64,000 nucleotides of DNA from Symbiodinium natans (Eukaryota; Sar; Dinophyceae; Suessiales; Symbiodiniaceae). The stretch lies in assembly GCA_905221605.1 (NCBI GenBank), contig CAJNDS010000740.1:1-64000 (forward strand), written 5' to 3'. Below the pieces are notes generated by a model that was given only the letters and a program-made list of their open reading frames with translations, was not told the origin of the DNA and ran no database searches. The first letter of the stretch is position 1. Each line of letters starts with the position of its first letter. Positions 51,961 to 63,422 of this stretch are shown piece after piece. The position numbers were made by a program, and so were the translations under genes.

Positions 51961-52004
51961 AGGGCATACTGCGCAAAACAGCCATTTCCCGAAACCCTAC
52001 TGTA

Positions 52005-52205
52005 AAAGCCCTAAAACCTAAACCCTAAACCCTAAACCCCAAACCCCAGACCCTAAACCCTAAACCCTAAACCCTAAACCCTAAACCCTAAACGCTAAAC
52101 CCTAAACCCTAAACCCTAAACCCTAAACTCTAAAACCCTAAACCCCAAACCGACCTTAAACCTTAAACCCAAAACTCCCTAAACCCTTAACCCTAGACCC
52201 TAAAC
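52005..52205. repeat. Interstitial CCCTAAA array
   Basis: About 25 units with scattered variants. Confidence 0.96.
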
Positions 52206-52319
52206 CTGTACACGAAGCTGCACCCATACCCAGGCTCGGCTTTCTGGGGGATGCCCTTGCGGGGGCCTTGGAGCTTATGGGAGCTTTGCTGGGATGTCTG
52301 ACGGTGTGTGAGCTGATCG

Positions 52320-52386
52320 GGTTTAGGGTTTGGAGTTAGGGTTTAGGGTTCAGGGTTCAGGGTTTAGGGTTTAGGGTTTAGGGTTG
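52320..52386. repeat. TTTAGGG tract (opposite orientation)
   Basis: About nine units, head-to-head with the previous array across about 110 bp. Confidence 0.94.
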
Positions 52387-52677
52387 CGCGCATCGTGCCG
52401 GCAGGCGCAGCAAGTGGAGCGTCGCCGTGCCACGTCTTTGGCATCCGGGTTCGACAAGAAGCGAAGCTGCGCGGCCGCAAATAGTCCTGTGAGAACATGG
52501 CTTGCTCCCTGGACATCCCTTGAAGTTATGCTTTTGATTGGCCTCCGAGCCTATTGGCTTACAAGAACAGGCGCAGATTCTCCCCGGCATTTCTTGGTTT
52601 GCAGATTCCGCGAACTTCATGTAGAAAGCTCAACGGAGTTGGGCTTTTCAGGAGTGGGGGTTCCGTTCCGAAACCGT

Positions 52678-52770
52678 AATCCTAAACCCGAAACCCCAAA
52701 CCCCAAACCCTAAACCCTAAACCCAAAACCCAAAACCCTAAACCCTAAACCCTAAACCCTAAACCCGTGG
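52678..52770. repeat. CCCTAAA tract
   Basis: About 12 units, the first few degenerate. Followed by a short open stretch (about 52772-52850) that could encode a hydrophobic segment, GFAFTLYAIGWGAFGLRPW, of uncertain meaning. Confidence 0.93.
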
Positions 52771-52864
52771 TCAAGGTTTTGCCTTCACGCTCTACGCCAT
52801 CGGCTGGGGGGCCTTCGGCTTGCGACCCTGGCTCATCCTGTTGAACAGGCCGCTTGGTGTTGAC

Positions 52865-52985
52865 GGGTTTGGGGTTTAGGGTTCCTGGTTTCGGGTTTAG
52901 AGTTTCTGGTTTCGGGCTTGGGGTTTTCGATTTTTGTTTGGGGTTCAGGGCTTTGGGTGCAGGGTTGAGGGTTTAGGGTTTTGGA
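52865..52985. repeat. Degenerate TTTAGGG tract
   Basis: Strongly mutated GGGTTT/GGGTTC units. Confidence 0.75.
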
Positions 52986-53081
52986 CGGACTGTGGTTTCA
53001 GCTAGACGCGAAATTTCGGGCTTTGTGGGCGCCTTGCGGAATGCATGGACTGGATCTGGAGCTGGTTGCATGCAGCAGCCT

Positions 53082-53174
53082 GGTTAGGGTTTAGGGTTTA
53101 GGGTTTAGGGTTTAGGGTTTAGGGTTTAGGGTTTAGGGTTTAGGGTTTAGGGTTTAGGGTTTAGGGTTTAGGGT
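53082..53174. repeat. TTTAGGG array
   Basis: About 13 nearly perfect units. Confidence 0.97.
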
Positions 53175-53426
53175 GGTCGGGTGCCCCACTTGTTCAGCGA
53201 CAGGCGCACGAAAACTTTAAGCGAACTTTCCAGTGCATCAAGGTCTCAAGTCCAAGCACTCAATAGTCAAGCTCCCTACTCTGGCATCGAATATCCACCC
53301 ACCCTTTGGATCCCATGACATTGGGAAGCCATTTTGGGGTTTAGGGCGTGAAGGGGGGGGGGGTGGTGTTTCGGGTCTAGCTAGGGTTTAGGATCCTAGA
53401 AACGGAAGCATGCCTAGCATGTAGAC

Positions 53427-53790
53427 CTAAACCCTAAACCCTAAACCCTAAACCCTAAAGCCTAAAGCCTAAAGCCTAAAGCCTAAAGCCTAAAGCCTAA
53501 AGCCTAAAGCCTAAAGCCTAAAGCCTAAAGCCTAAAGCCTAAAGCCTAAAGCCTAAAGCCTAAAACCTAAAGCCTAAAGCCTAAAGCCTAAAGCCTAAAG
53601 CCTAAAGCCTAAAGCCTAAAGCCTAAAGCCTAAAGCCTAAAGCCTAAAGCCTAAAGCCTAAAGCCTAAAGCCTAAAGCCTAAAGCCTAAACCCTAAACCC
53701 TAAACCCTAAACCCTAAACCCTAAACCCTAAAGCTTAAAGCCTAAAGCCTAAAGCCTAAAGCCTAAACCCTAAACCCTAAACCCTAAACC
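53427..53790. repeat. CCCTAAA array with expanded GCCTAAA variant
   Basis: Starts and ends with canonical CCCTAAA; the centre is about 33 tandem GCCTAAA units, with a second canonical block and a short second variant block (about 53690-53765). Confidence 0.97.
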
Positions 53791-53876
53791 GCTCTGTTGT
53801 GCTTCTGACCCATCTTTTGGCAAGGCGATTTCCGGGAAGTGCTCCGAGCCTCGACTGTGCTTGGGGGCAGATTGCT

Positions 53877-53920
53877 AGGGTTTAGGGTTTAGGGTTTAGG
53901 GTTTAGGGTTTAGGGTGTAG
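53877..53920. repeat. TTTAGGG tract
   Basis: Six units. Confidence 0.95.
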
Positions 53921-54023
53921 AGTGGCGCCCGACTTGGCTGTCACTGAGGTCGGATATCTGCAAAAAAGTTGCGGTCCAGCAGTTTGTTTGGCCTCTGAGT
54001 CGCAACCAGTGAGGTTTTGTGTT

Positions 54024-54110
54024 ACTGTTGGTTAGAAGAGAATGAAAGAATGGTAGCAATAGTAGCTACAATAGTAATGAATTCTTTCATTCCCGACTAA
54101 CCAACAGTCA
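54024..54110. mobile_element. 87-bp inverted-repeat element with 10-bp target duplication
   Basis: Begins ACTGTTGGTTAG and ends CTAACCAACAGT(CA). The next arm blocks GAATGAAAGAAT and ATTCTTTCATTC also pair. It is flanked by perfect GTTTTGTGTT repeats at 54014-54023 and 54111-54120. A small MITE-like or introner-like insertion. Confidence 0.88.
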
Positions 54111-54604
54111 GTTTTGTGTTAAGACATGCGTGCCTCACCCAACGCCATCTTCACGTGCCTGAAGGCTTCATGTCCAGTTTTTTCTTTTGGGCTGGAAGGA
54201 ATCCGATTGTGTATCTTCCCAGCTTCTATGTGCTCAACGGCACCTTTCGCTTGGATCTCGATTTGCACTCAGCCTTAGATCCCTCTTCAAGAAACGCTGT
54301 TTCTCAAAAGGGGGCCAGGACATGGACTCACTCGTCGCGAGAATGCGCGCGGGACTCAGCGCTCGGCCACCACGGCACCACTGATTCTTCCCAGCCGTCC
54401 CCAGAAACATGTTTCTTGAGTAACTTGTTGGACTGCGGTTCTTGCTAGTGGGGCACGGATGTCTACAGCAGGAATGTTGTTGTCCTCAACGGCGCGAAAC
54501 GGCGGAGGCCACGAGTACGTCGACTGCCTCGTGTACATCTGGAAGGCTTTCAATGCGTTTCTTCAAGCAAAAGACACGTGCGCGTATTGCGCATCATTCA
54601 GTTG

Positions 54605-54655
54605 GGTTTAGGGTTTAGGGTTTAGGGTTTAGGGTTTAGGGTTTAGGGTTTAGGG
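54605..54655. repeat. TTTAGGG tract
   Basis: About seven units. Confidence 0.95.
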
Positions 54656-54761
54656 GTTTAGAAGCGGGGGCTTTGGCAGCAGGTGTGGATTCCGCTGTCC
54701 TTCAGCATCTTTGCCTTCGTCCCGGTGCGGCACCAGGCCCACTACATGATGACAAGAAAGG

Positions 54762-54892
54762 TCCCTAAACCCTAAACCCTAAACCCCAAACCCCAAACCC
54801 TAAACCCTAAACCCCAAACCCTAAACCCTAAACCCTAAACCCTAAACCCTAAACCTTAAACCCTAAACCCTAAACCCTAAACCCTAAACCCA
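54762..54892. repeat. CCCTAAA array
   Basis: About 18 units with CCCCAAA variants. Confidence 0.96.
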
Positions 54893-54930
54893 GAAAAGAT
54901 ACAAGGTCAGCAAAGGCAGTGCAGCATATG

Positions 54931-55035
54931 TTGGTTTGTGATATTAGGGGTATCTTACTGGGGTCCTTATCATGAGGGGATTGTACTATTTGGGGATCTC
55001 TACTGGGCGTCCCTTATGATCATAAACCCCCAAAT
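54931..55035. mobile_element. Short inverted-repeat element, family 1, copy B
   Basis: Carries TACTATTTGGGGATCTCTAC and GTCCCTTATGATCATAAACC, closely matching copies C and D. Ends TTGGTTTGTGAT / ATCATAAACCCCCAA. Confidence 0.65.
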
Positions 55036-55487
55036 GGTCAGCAGTTTGATGGTGGAAGCCTTGGGCGTGTGCGGGTGAAGGTGGCGGCCAACTTCCTTGC
55101 AAACTTAATGTGGCTGCTTGGCGGCAACAAGACGATCTTTTCTGTGCAGAAGGATCAGCCAGGGGCCATCAGCAGGGGCTGCCAGTGAAGTACATGCGTT
55201 TGAGTGCATTTGCGCTGGCATGCTGGTTGGCAGGAACACTTTGATCTCCCTCTTCTACAATGGCAGGGAGTCGGAAGGCGAATGACAGCATTGAAAAAAA
55301 GGGGCGCAGTCGGTGGTGCACGGAGGGAGGGTTTCCGATGGTCCGAAAAAAATGAAAGAAATGAAAGAGTCGGTTCCTGCGGGGTTCGTCGGCCATCAGC
55401 TTTTGGGCCATGCTATGCTGCATCTCCGTCAGCATTGAGAGCTCGAGACTGTGTGTGTTTCCATATCCTTCGGACTCTGTGGGAGCG

Positions 55488-56606
55488 ATGCTGAAGGCGG
55501 TCCTGCTACTCAGCACCTTCCTTGCTGTAGGGGGCGAGCAGTGCGAGAGCGATGAGAGCCAGCTCCTACAGCACTCGACTGCGAAGGACGAGGAGATCCC
55601 TGGTAGTAGAGTAACCGTTAACCTTTTTGGGGTAGTAGAATCCCCTTAGAATCCCAAAGGTTAACCTTTAGTTCCCCCAGGTTACTGGACAACTAAGGAT
55701 CTCCTGGGAAGATTTCGCGCAAGCTGTCCAGCAGCGCGGCGACCACGAGAGCTCCATGCCGATCTTCATGGCCAAGATGGGCTTGGACACGGCGCTGACC
55801 ATGCTGACGCAGCAGGTGCGGGGCATAGACAAGGAGGCGACGAGGATGGACACGCAGCTCGATGGCATGGTGAAGAAGGCCCACAAGAGCCAGGATGCGG
55901 CCCTGCAGCGTGCCCTCGCCCCTCTCAAGCACCTCTTCGCCTCGATCTCCTACAACCTGAAGAAGGGCGGCGCCCAGACGAAGTCCGTGCTGAAGATGGC
56001 CGGCCTGCAAGAAGCGAGCAAGGCCTACGAGGCGTCCGTAGTGCAGGCCGAGCAGGTCCTGAAGTCCCTCCAGGAGGCCTGCACTTCGGGATCCGGGGAG
56101 GCCCTTGACCAATGCTCCACAGAGAGCGCGGCGTTCAAGGATGCGTACCCGAAGATCATGGAGGAGTTCCTCAAGGCCCTGGGCGACGACCTCCTAGACA
56201 GCGTTGCTTAGGGAGACTTGGAAATATTTTTTCTTTGATCTTTGGGTACTATGATTCCTAAGAAATTAGCATAGCCTTTAATTTTTGCTAGGGCTCCAAG
56301 TTCAGTATAGGTTGGGGACAAGTCCGCCCTTCAGAAGTACATCGACGCGAAAGTGCCTAAGGTGCTGGAGATCGTCGAGAGCATGAGCACAAAGGCAGGG
56401 ATCCCAAAAACCCTAAACCCTAAGCCCTAATTAAGCCCTAAGCCCTAAGCCCTAAACCCTAAACCCTAAACCCTAAGCCCTAAAGATCGCCCCCAAAGCA
56501 GCATGTTGACAGTGGCTTGTTCGCGCCTTTGGGCTTACTTCCCTGTCAGGTGCACGATGTTCTGGCGGACCTGATGGCTGACTTGGCCAAGCTGGGGACG
56601 CCCTAA
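55488..56606 (+). CDS. Secreted helical protein, four exons, about 259 aa
   Basis: Exon 1 (55488-55601) begins MLKAVLLLSTFLAVGGEQC, a clear signal peptide. Exon 2 (55681-56205) encodes an alpha-helical protein with two possible disulphide Cys (EACTSG and DQCSTE). Exon 3 (56311-56394) encodes VGDKSALQKYIDAKVPKVLE and exon 4 (56550-56606) ends DLAKLGTP before TAA. Exon 3-4 splicing fits GC-AG (GCAGGG...TCAG) and exon 2-3 probably GC-AG. The exon 1-2 boundary is ambiguous by one base. Codon use is GC-rich and coding-like, unlike the surroundings. The family is not recognised. Confidence 0.68.
55602..55680. other. Short intron with inverted-repeat body
   Basis: 79-bp interruption between signal peptide exon and exon 2 that contains GTTAACCTTTTTGGGG and CCCAAAGGTTAAC arms. 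Starts GGTAGTAG and ends CCCCCAG. Introner-like. Confidence 0.62.
56407..56485. repeat. CCCTAAA/CCCTAAG tract inside an intron
   Basis: Degenerate telomere-like units between exons 3 and 4 of the secreted-protein gene. Confidence 0.9.
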
Positions 56607-57029
56607 AGCCTGAGAGCGTTTTTCGGGTCCCTGCACAGAGTGGACAGCATAAGCCTGGCAAATACTGGCAAAGACTGGCGCAGTTTTGAATGTTTTAAGC
56701 GAACATCGTGCGCAAAATCGGTGAGCCAGATGAGGGTCAGAGCTGGAAGGGGAGTTGTGGGGATCGGGCTTGGCGACAGGGGATGAGCCCAATACTGGAG
56801 TTTTCAGGATTGCCAAAATTGCAACCAACCATAATTTTGACACCCAAAGCTTGGAACTCCGAAATTTCTCCGCTCTTTGCGGCCTTTCACAGCACTGCAC
56901 ACCCTCCCTCCTCCCCAGACTAGGATCACCACGACCACGCTCTCGCGTTTCCAAGAAGCCAGAGCCAAATCCACTCTGTTGCCCCCCCAAAAGTGAAAAT
57001 CCTGCCTTACACAGTTGAAAAAGCCAACC

Positions 57030-57085
57030 CGAAACCCTAAACCATAAACCCTAACCCTAAACCCTAAACCCTAACCCTAACCTAT
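57030..57085. repeat. CCCTAAA/CCCTAA tract
   Basis: Mixed CCCTAAA and CCCTAA units, so both 7- and 6-base telomere-like repeats are present. Confidence 0.85.
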
Positions 57086-57089
57086 CTGG

Positions 57090-59040
57090 ATGTTGGATGA
57101 TCCTCGAGAGCGCCAAGGGTGGTTACTGACACCATAGACAGAATGCCACTCCCTAGCATGCAGAAGTTCTTGTTTGGCTTCACTTCATTGAAAATGTTTC
57201 GGATATCCCTCTGTAATAAGATAGCTCAGGGGATATGATTGTGCTGGTCCCATGCACATGTAGTGTATCCCATAATCTCTGTTCCGTTCTTCGTGAAAGC
57301 TACTTACTAAATTTACCATTCCCCCAATCTGCATTGAATACCAGATTTGTCGATCGAGAGGGCGACCTTGAAAATCAATTTGCGCGACATGTAATCTACG
57401 ACAATGGGCCTGACATCAGCCTCAAGCGAGATGAGATCACTAGCATCTTTTGCCGACCCCCACAACTCACCCCCCTTCCGAAGAACGGGCAGAGGAACGA
57501 CGGAGCCTGACCGTCCCCAAGCAACTGGAACAAATCGCAGAACGGCTTAGTATCTGTTGCTCAGCCCTAGCGGATTTTCTGCTAGTGAAAGATGGTCCCG
57601 ACTGGACTGAATGAAGTGAACCGTGAACCTGAGGGAACCGCTGCCGTGCGTGTTCAAACGCAGCAACGCCTGGCACGATGGCGCGCAGTGCTTGTGCGAG
57701 CCTTACAAAAGTAGAGGGCTTCAGGCCATGAACCTTCGCCGGGCTTCAGGCGGTTTACCTACGGGCTCAAATTCCTTCTCAGATTCAAGGCTCCAAGAAG
57801 TCTTTCTGTTTGGGCAAAGTTTAGGCCTAGGCTGCGGGAGGCAGCCAAAAGCGACACTCTGGTTCGGACGAGATTGAATCTGGCACTTGCCGTCGCTTTC
57901 TAGTTCTGAGGGCCTAAACAACACGAAGCCACAACCCTGAAATGACCAGCATCTTGTGCGAACATCCGGGCGAAACTCATAGGCTGAGCTGAGAACCACA
58001 GACGGAGGCACATTTCGCAAGGCTCTGGGGTTTCTGAGGGACAGCAAGAGCCTTGACGTGAGACCAACATGTGGGAAACGCCAGGTTTTCGCCCATTAAG
58101 CTGAAGTCAGATGGTTATGAGTTTCCTCTTTTTCCTAGGACATGGACCATAGCACACCGCAGGGTTCACGGGTATGTTTTGACATGGGATCTCTGTCGGG
58201 TCTCTATGCTGGGGTTGTGACAAAGGGGAGCTGGCGGTATTGTGGCCTTTCAAACTGTCCGCATGTCCGGTTTTGCGAGGGTTTGCTTTCGCTGGAGTTT
58301 CTTGAGTGCTGACTACTTTGCTATGGCTATACCATGAGTAGTACCGGCTGCGCCCGTTGCCCTTCAATACTGTCATGCCCTTGAATTTCAAGTTATCATT
58401 GTACAATGTGGAAGACTGTTTCTTGGGAAGAACCGGCTTGTGCATTCCTTCAGGGAGTAAAGCGAGCTATTGCTGGGGAAAAGTGAGAGAGTGTGTGTGT
58501 GTGTGCGTGCGTGTTGCAGTGTTTTATGTATTCCCGTAAGCATGACATGCGCCCTCCCGAAGCCTGAGGCCTGAGATGCCCAGGCCGCACTGTTGGCTGC
58601 TGCATCTACCATGCAGAGGAGCGATAGAGCGTGCAAGCGATGTTTCAGGTGGCCTGGAATCCCGAGAGTCGCACGCGTTTTGAGCCCGGGGTGTAGCAGC
58701 GTGGGCTTGAGTCAGCTGACAAAACTACAACCTCAAAGAAGCGCCCTTCACTTCCTCGCTCAAGCTTTTGCAAAGCAGGTGCGAGCATCCATGAGCATCC
58801 CATAAACCAAGCAGCTATGTAGGACTCCGGCACAGAATTCTGAGAACGCGTGGGTTTTGGGGTTCAAGGTTTGGTGGCTTCGCTTTTAAGGGTGCGCCAG
58901 GGACCGAGATCGTAAGTGCTCGGCAACAATCCCAAAGGCGTGTGCAACCAACAGGCCCTCGTCATGAGATGGTACTCGGCCTCGAGAAATTGGGGGGGAG
59001 CATGGGTGGCAGCTTCTGTTTCCGCAAGCATCTGCACATT
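57090..59040. other. Host sequence without a recognised gene
   Basis: Somewhat AT-richer between 57100 and 57460. A (GT)n run lies at 58493-58515. No domain found. Confidence 0.45.
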
Positions 59041-59043
59041 CGC

Positions 59044-59146
59044 CACTTTGCGAAATGTGAGCCTGTGAGACTCAGTCCCCAAAGAGAGGATTCCCTTACA
59101 ATAAGGAGCCCAAGAAGGTACCCCTAATTTCGGAAACCCCCACAAA
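59044..59146. mobile_element. Short inverted-repeat element, family 1, copy J (reversed)
   Basis: Reverse complement reads GTTTCCGAAATTAGGGGTAC, then TTGGGCTCC and AAGGGAATCC, matching copy D in order. Left end (about 59044-59060) is diverged. Confidence 0.62.
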
Positions 59147-59149
59147 GGG

Positions 59150-60830
59150 CTGGTGGACTTCCTCGCTCTGCGCGGTTTGTTTCTTGCTGACGTGGAATCG
59201 CGCTTGTCAACAGGGTATGATGACGCACAAGCTTCCATTTCCTATGCAATGCAACTCCTTAGGGGCTCATTGAACGCCAAGGTCTTGGGCTCAGCAAAGT
59301 ACATCTGCCACGTGGGGTTCTGGCCCAAGACGTATGCTTCGTGATGTCTTGCGCAGGCCAGCTGCTGCTGGCAGGCGGGGCATGTTGGCATGCGGGATCC
59401 ACTGTTCGTCGTGCGGTAAGCAGGTTTCCATAGGTTCCCTCGACTAGACAATGACATTCTTAGCATGTCCCTCTTGGGTGGCTTTGGCGTGTTTATTCTT
59501 GACAACAGTTTGGTGAGAGCAATTCGTCGAGTGCTCCGTTCACACACTTGTGCTTCAAACAGCTCCTTCCGCCGGGCACAGGCATCATTCGATTTGACAT
59601 CAGACCGTTTTTGGCCTATTTCATGCAGTTTTTTCGGAACTCATGATGCTGTTTGCGTGTCAAGCGTGCAGGTGCATGTTGCAGTGGCCAAGCCTGGGGC
59701 AACAAATCCGTTGGTAAGTGGGCTCGCATGCTTGACTTGCGTGTGTTTTGTTTTGGCCGCCGTTTTGTGTCTCACTTAGGTGTTTGGCCAAGTATTCCAT
59801 GTATTGGACCATGTTTTCAGTTAGGGGAGCGCAGCTTTTGTGGCCGTCCTAGCCTGCACACAGGTCTGTGACCAGTCTGTCGAGTAATTGTCCGCCTCCT
59901 TTGTATCCGACCTGCCAGCTTCCACTTCCTAGTGTCCCTTCACGTCGTTATGCTGTGCTCCTGTCCATCTTGCCAGCTGTCAGGTCCTAAACTCTCAGCC
60001 CAGAACCCTGATGCAGGCGGTGCTCCGCGTGCTGGGACGAGCCGTTTCAGTGCCCGCGGCAGGAGCAGAGGAAGCTGCTGCTCAGATCTCCAGTTTATCG
60101 GCGCAGGGCTTCTTGAGATTTCGCAGGAGTCCACTCCTAGAAAGTATGGTTCAGGGCTTTGGGTCGGCTGGCGAGTCTTGCGAGCTGTCAGGGGGGGTGC
60201 TGTGGACCACAGACTTGACGGCTTTCGTGTGAGGGTTTACATTCAGGGCAAGGCATCCTTGTAAGGGTCGCGAGGGGGTCTCGGATGTAGGATGCATAGG
60301 AGCCATGCAGTTGCCTGCGAAGACTGCAGGTCTTCTCGGGCCCTCATTCAGAAACTTCTTTTACCGACGCTCTAGGTGAGCTCCTTCTCGCTTGTTTTCC
60401 TGTCCGGCAAAACGCCTTGCTGCGTGAAACTAACCTCACAGTAGATGGCAAGCACAGCAGAAGTCATGAACATGATCAAGACAAGTTGAAGATGATTACC
60501 ACCCGTACTTAGTTTGCCCATTGGTGGGACCCGTGTTTTCCCTTCAATCTCCGTATAGCGCCCGCACAAAAGGTTCCGCCAAGGAGGGCACAGACTACGG
60601 CGCTGCGGATTTGGTTCGAAGGACGGCCTGAGCTTGAGGGTTTAGGATTCGGTTGGGCTTGTTTTGGTTTATGGTTGAAAGCTCAGGGTTGAGGATCTCG
60701 GGCGCATGATTTTGGTTGGGTGTTGGGTTGCGTTCGGGAACATGATACAAGACCATGTGCTGTGATGTTTTCCGGGCGTTCGGGCTTTGGGGTTTAGAGT
60801 TCAGAGTTTGGAGCCTCAGGATATAGGGTC
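59150..60830. other. Host sequence without a defended gene
   Basis: A forward frame at 59153-59344 has ordinary composition (YAMQLLRGSLNAKVLGSAKY) but no recognised family. Upstream exons of the oxidase-like pseudogene may lie here but could not be placed. Confidence 0.4.
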
Positions 60831-60836
60831 CCCAAA

Positions 60837-62450
60837 TTTCTGGGACACCATATCTACCTCATCAAGACGGCACCCGCCATTCAGCTTGACCCACTAGAGT
60901 TGTGGAAGCTCAGCGCAGAGGAGAAAGCAAGCGGCGTGACGTTGCTGCAACGGATCTTGAACTTCCAAAATCGCTGTGCGGCCTTGACGGGCATCATACT
61001 GAGCTTCCTCATGCTGGCCATCCTCCTAACTGCCGTACCTTGCGCTAGGCGGGGGACAAACTGCGTCACGCGCATGCTCGGTGGTTTCAATCTCTTCTGG
61101 CGCGTGCACATGACATGGAAGTTCATCTATGTCATGCTTCTCTTGCATGCACCGGCCCGGCTTTGGATCTGGTTCTTCTTCCCCACTATCTTTGTGATCG
61201 TTGACCGGCTTCTGCTTTCCAACCACCAAAGCTTGTACTTGGCGCTGAAAAGCGTGAAGCTGCTCCCGCGCGACGTCATCGGCCTGACCTTCGAGGTTCC
61301 ACAGGGCTTTGCGTACCAGGCTGGCCAGTACATCCTCCTAGGCTGGAAAGGAGAATGGCGACATCGGCCCCAGAGGAGAGTTGCATCTCCGTCCAACAAT
61401 CTGGACTGGTGCTCTGCCCTGCGGCGGCGCCTTACCGAGGAGGCCCCAGCGCAGGCAGTGGGTGCCGAGCCCGCACGGCCCAAGGCACCCATGGTGATCG
61501 AGTACTGCAAGCGTGTGCTTCCCAACAGCCAAGTGGTGTACAACATGCCCAAGATCTGCAGTTCCAGTGGCGCAGCTAAGGATGTGGGAGAGGCTGAGCC
61601 TCAAACCAAGTTGGAGGGCCCGCGTCTGTTGGGCCGGAGCCCTTCAGGGAAGGTGGCAGACAGGCCGGCGCGGTCCGGCGAGACGTTGATCAGCAGCGCC
61701 GCCCCAGGGATGCTGCCGGGGGAGTCCGTGGTGCTGCAGGTCACTGGGCCGTTTGGTGCCCCTGCACAAAAAGTCTGGGGCTTCGACGTGCTGATGGTCG
61801 TGGGGGCCGGCATTGGTGTCACGCCCTTCGCCTCAATCCTGCGCTCCGTCCAGCTTCGTGCCAGGCAGCGCGAGACCATCATGAACGCTGCCAGGAAGCC
61901 TTCTGCTTGGCGAGCAGCCATGGCCAGCAATGCCCAGGCCGATGAAACCAGGTCTGGGCTTGAGAAGCTGGTGGTCCCGAAGAAGATCTACTTCTATTGG
62001 AGCTGCCGCGGTCAAGAAGAGTTCGACTGAATCTGCGATATCCTCACGGCCGCTGCCGAGGGTCCGGCCAAAGGGCATTGTGGAAATCACGCTCTTCCTG
62101 GGGGAGGTGGAGTTGTCTCAGGTCAAGAAACTTCCCTGCGCTGCTGGGCAGTTCTTTGGACGTCCCAATTGGGGGCGCATCTTCAAGCAGAACCGCGAAA
62201 AGCATCAAGGAGAGCACGTCGGCGTCTTCCTGTGCGGTTCCCCGGTGATTGGCGAACAGCTGTCCCACCAACACATCGGCGACCTTAATGGATATTTGGC
62301 AGCGGCGTGCACCATTATTGGCAGCGCGACCTCGCCGCAGACCGAGGTGGCCCCCGCCAGTGCCATCGCCAGTGGTTCTATTGCACACCAGAGACCGCAC
62401 CACAGCGACGCCAACGCCTCACAGGTGAGGGGCAGTGTACCTATTAGAGA
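60837..62450 (+). pseudogene. NADPH oxidase / ferric reductase-like pseudogene
   Basis: Forward sequence encodes a membrane segment (TGIILSFLMLAILLTAV), then FNLFWRVHMTWKF and a second hydrophobic stretch ending VDRLLL, an FAD-domain start (YQAGQYILLGW), GPFGAP and VGAGIGVTPFASIL, then IYFYWSCRGQEEFD and, in another frame, GRPNWGRIF and GVFLCGSP, all in NOX order. Lesions are as follows. The FAD motif HPFT is lost, and TSAPEESCISV is out of frame (about 61357-61390). TGA (62028-62030) stands where Trp is usual. A frame shift follows before VEITLFLG. The long intron-free reading suggests a retrocopy. Confidence 0.8.
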
Positions 62451-63240
62451 TCCTTAGAGTCAGCCTCCGTATGTAGATAACGGCCTTAGTGCAGAGCCTG
62501 CAAGGAGGCCAAGCCTGACTCATGAGGCAACCCCTGTACTGGCACCATGAGTATTGAACGATGTTAGCAGCTGTTTTCTTGACATCGCAGTAAACTACGC
62601 CACCTTTTTGTAGTGTATGTTTTCTTACCATGAACCTTGTGCGCTATGCAAGGTTGAGGGGTGAAGGGTTTGCATGTGTGATGAGTGTGATAGGCCCAAA
62701 CCTTTCTTTTTTTAATCTCGAAGTCCCTAAACCCCTATAAAATCCCAAACTCTGAGCCCCAAGCTCTTATCTCAGGTCGTTGTCCTCTCGATGGGCTCCG
62801 CTGGGGGGATCGCGGAGGGCTGCTGGGATTCGAGGCGCGAATTCAGGGTGTCCGGTTTCGCGGGGCTGGTGCTGGTTGAGGGTTCAAGGTTTAGGGCTTC
62901 TATGGTTGATGTCCTGAGTCATGGCCCTTGATTGGTACCGTAAGCTATAAGGCACCATAGGCAATTTATGCAATGAAGGAGGTCTGCCTGTTTGTTGAGC
63001 TGCTAACTTCCGGCTGCAACGGATCCCGCATTTGTGGTCATCTGCAAGTACACTGCGATCTAAGAACAGGACTTGGGATGAATAGTGCAGCGTACAAGAC
63101 GAGAGTTAGCACCTTCCAGGAACACGATGATACTGGTCTCTATCAGCGAGGGACAAGGCAGAAACTCTTCAATGCATGACTGCCATTCTCCATAAACAGC
63201 AAAGCCAGGCACAGCCTTTGTCACTCGAAGCTCGAGGGAC
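62451..63240. other. Host sequence without a recognised gene
   Basis: No domain or repeat array found. Confidence 0.45.
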
Positions 63241-63242
63241 TA

Positions 63243-63422
63243 TGTACCCTAAACCCTAAACCCTAAACCCTAAACCCGAAACCCTAAACCCTAAACCCTA
63301 AACCATCCCTAAACCCCAAACCCCAAACCCCAAACCCGAAATCCGAAACCCGAAACCCTAAACCCTAAATCCTAAGCCTAAACCCGAACTAAACCCTAAA
63401 CCCTCAACCCGAAACCCTAAAT
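63243..63422. repeat. Degenerate CCCTAAA array
   Basis: CCCTAAA, CCCGAAA and CCCCAAA units, about 22 in all. Confidence 0.93.

Noticed and set aside
53327-53337. Dinoflagellate spliced-leader remnant (AGCCATTTTGG)
   Set aside because: Only 11 bases match and the flanks differ; compatible with chance.
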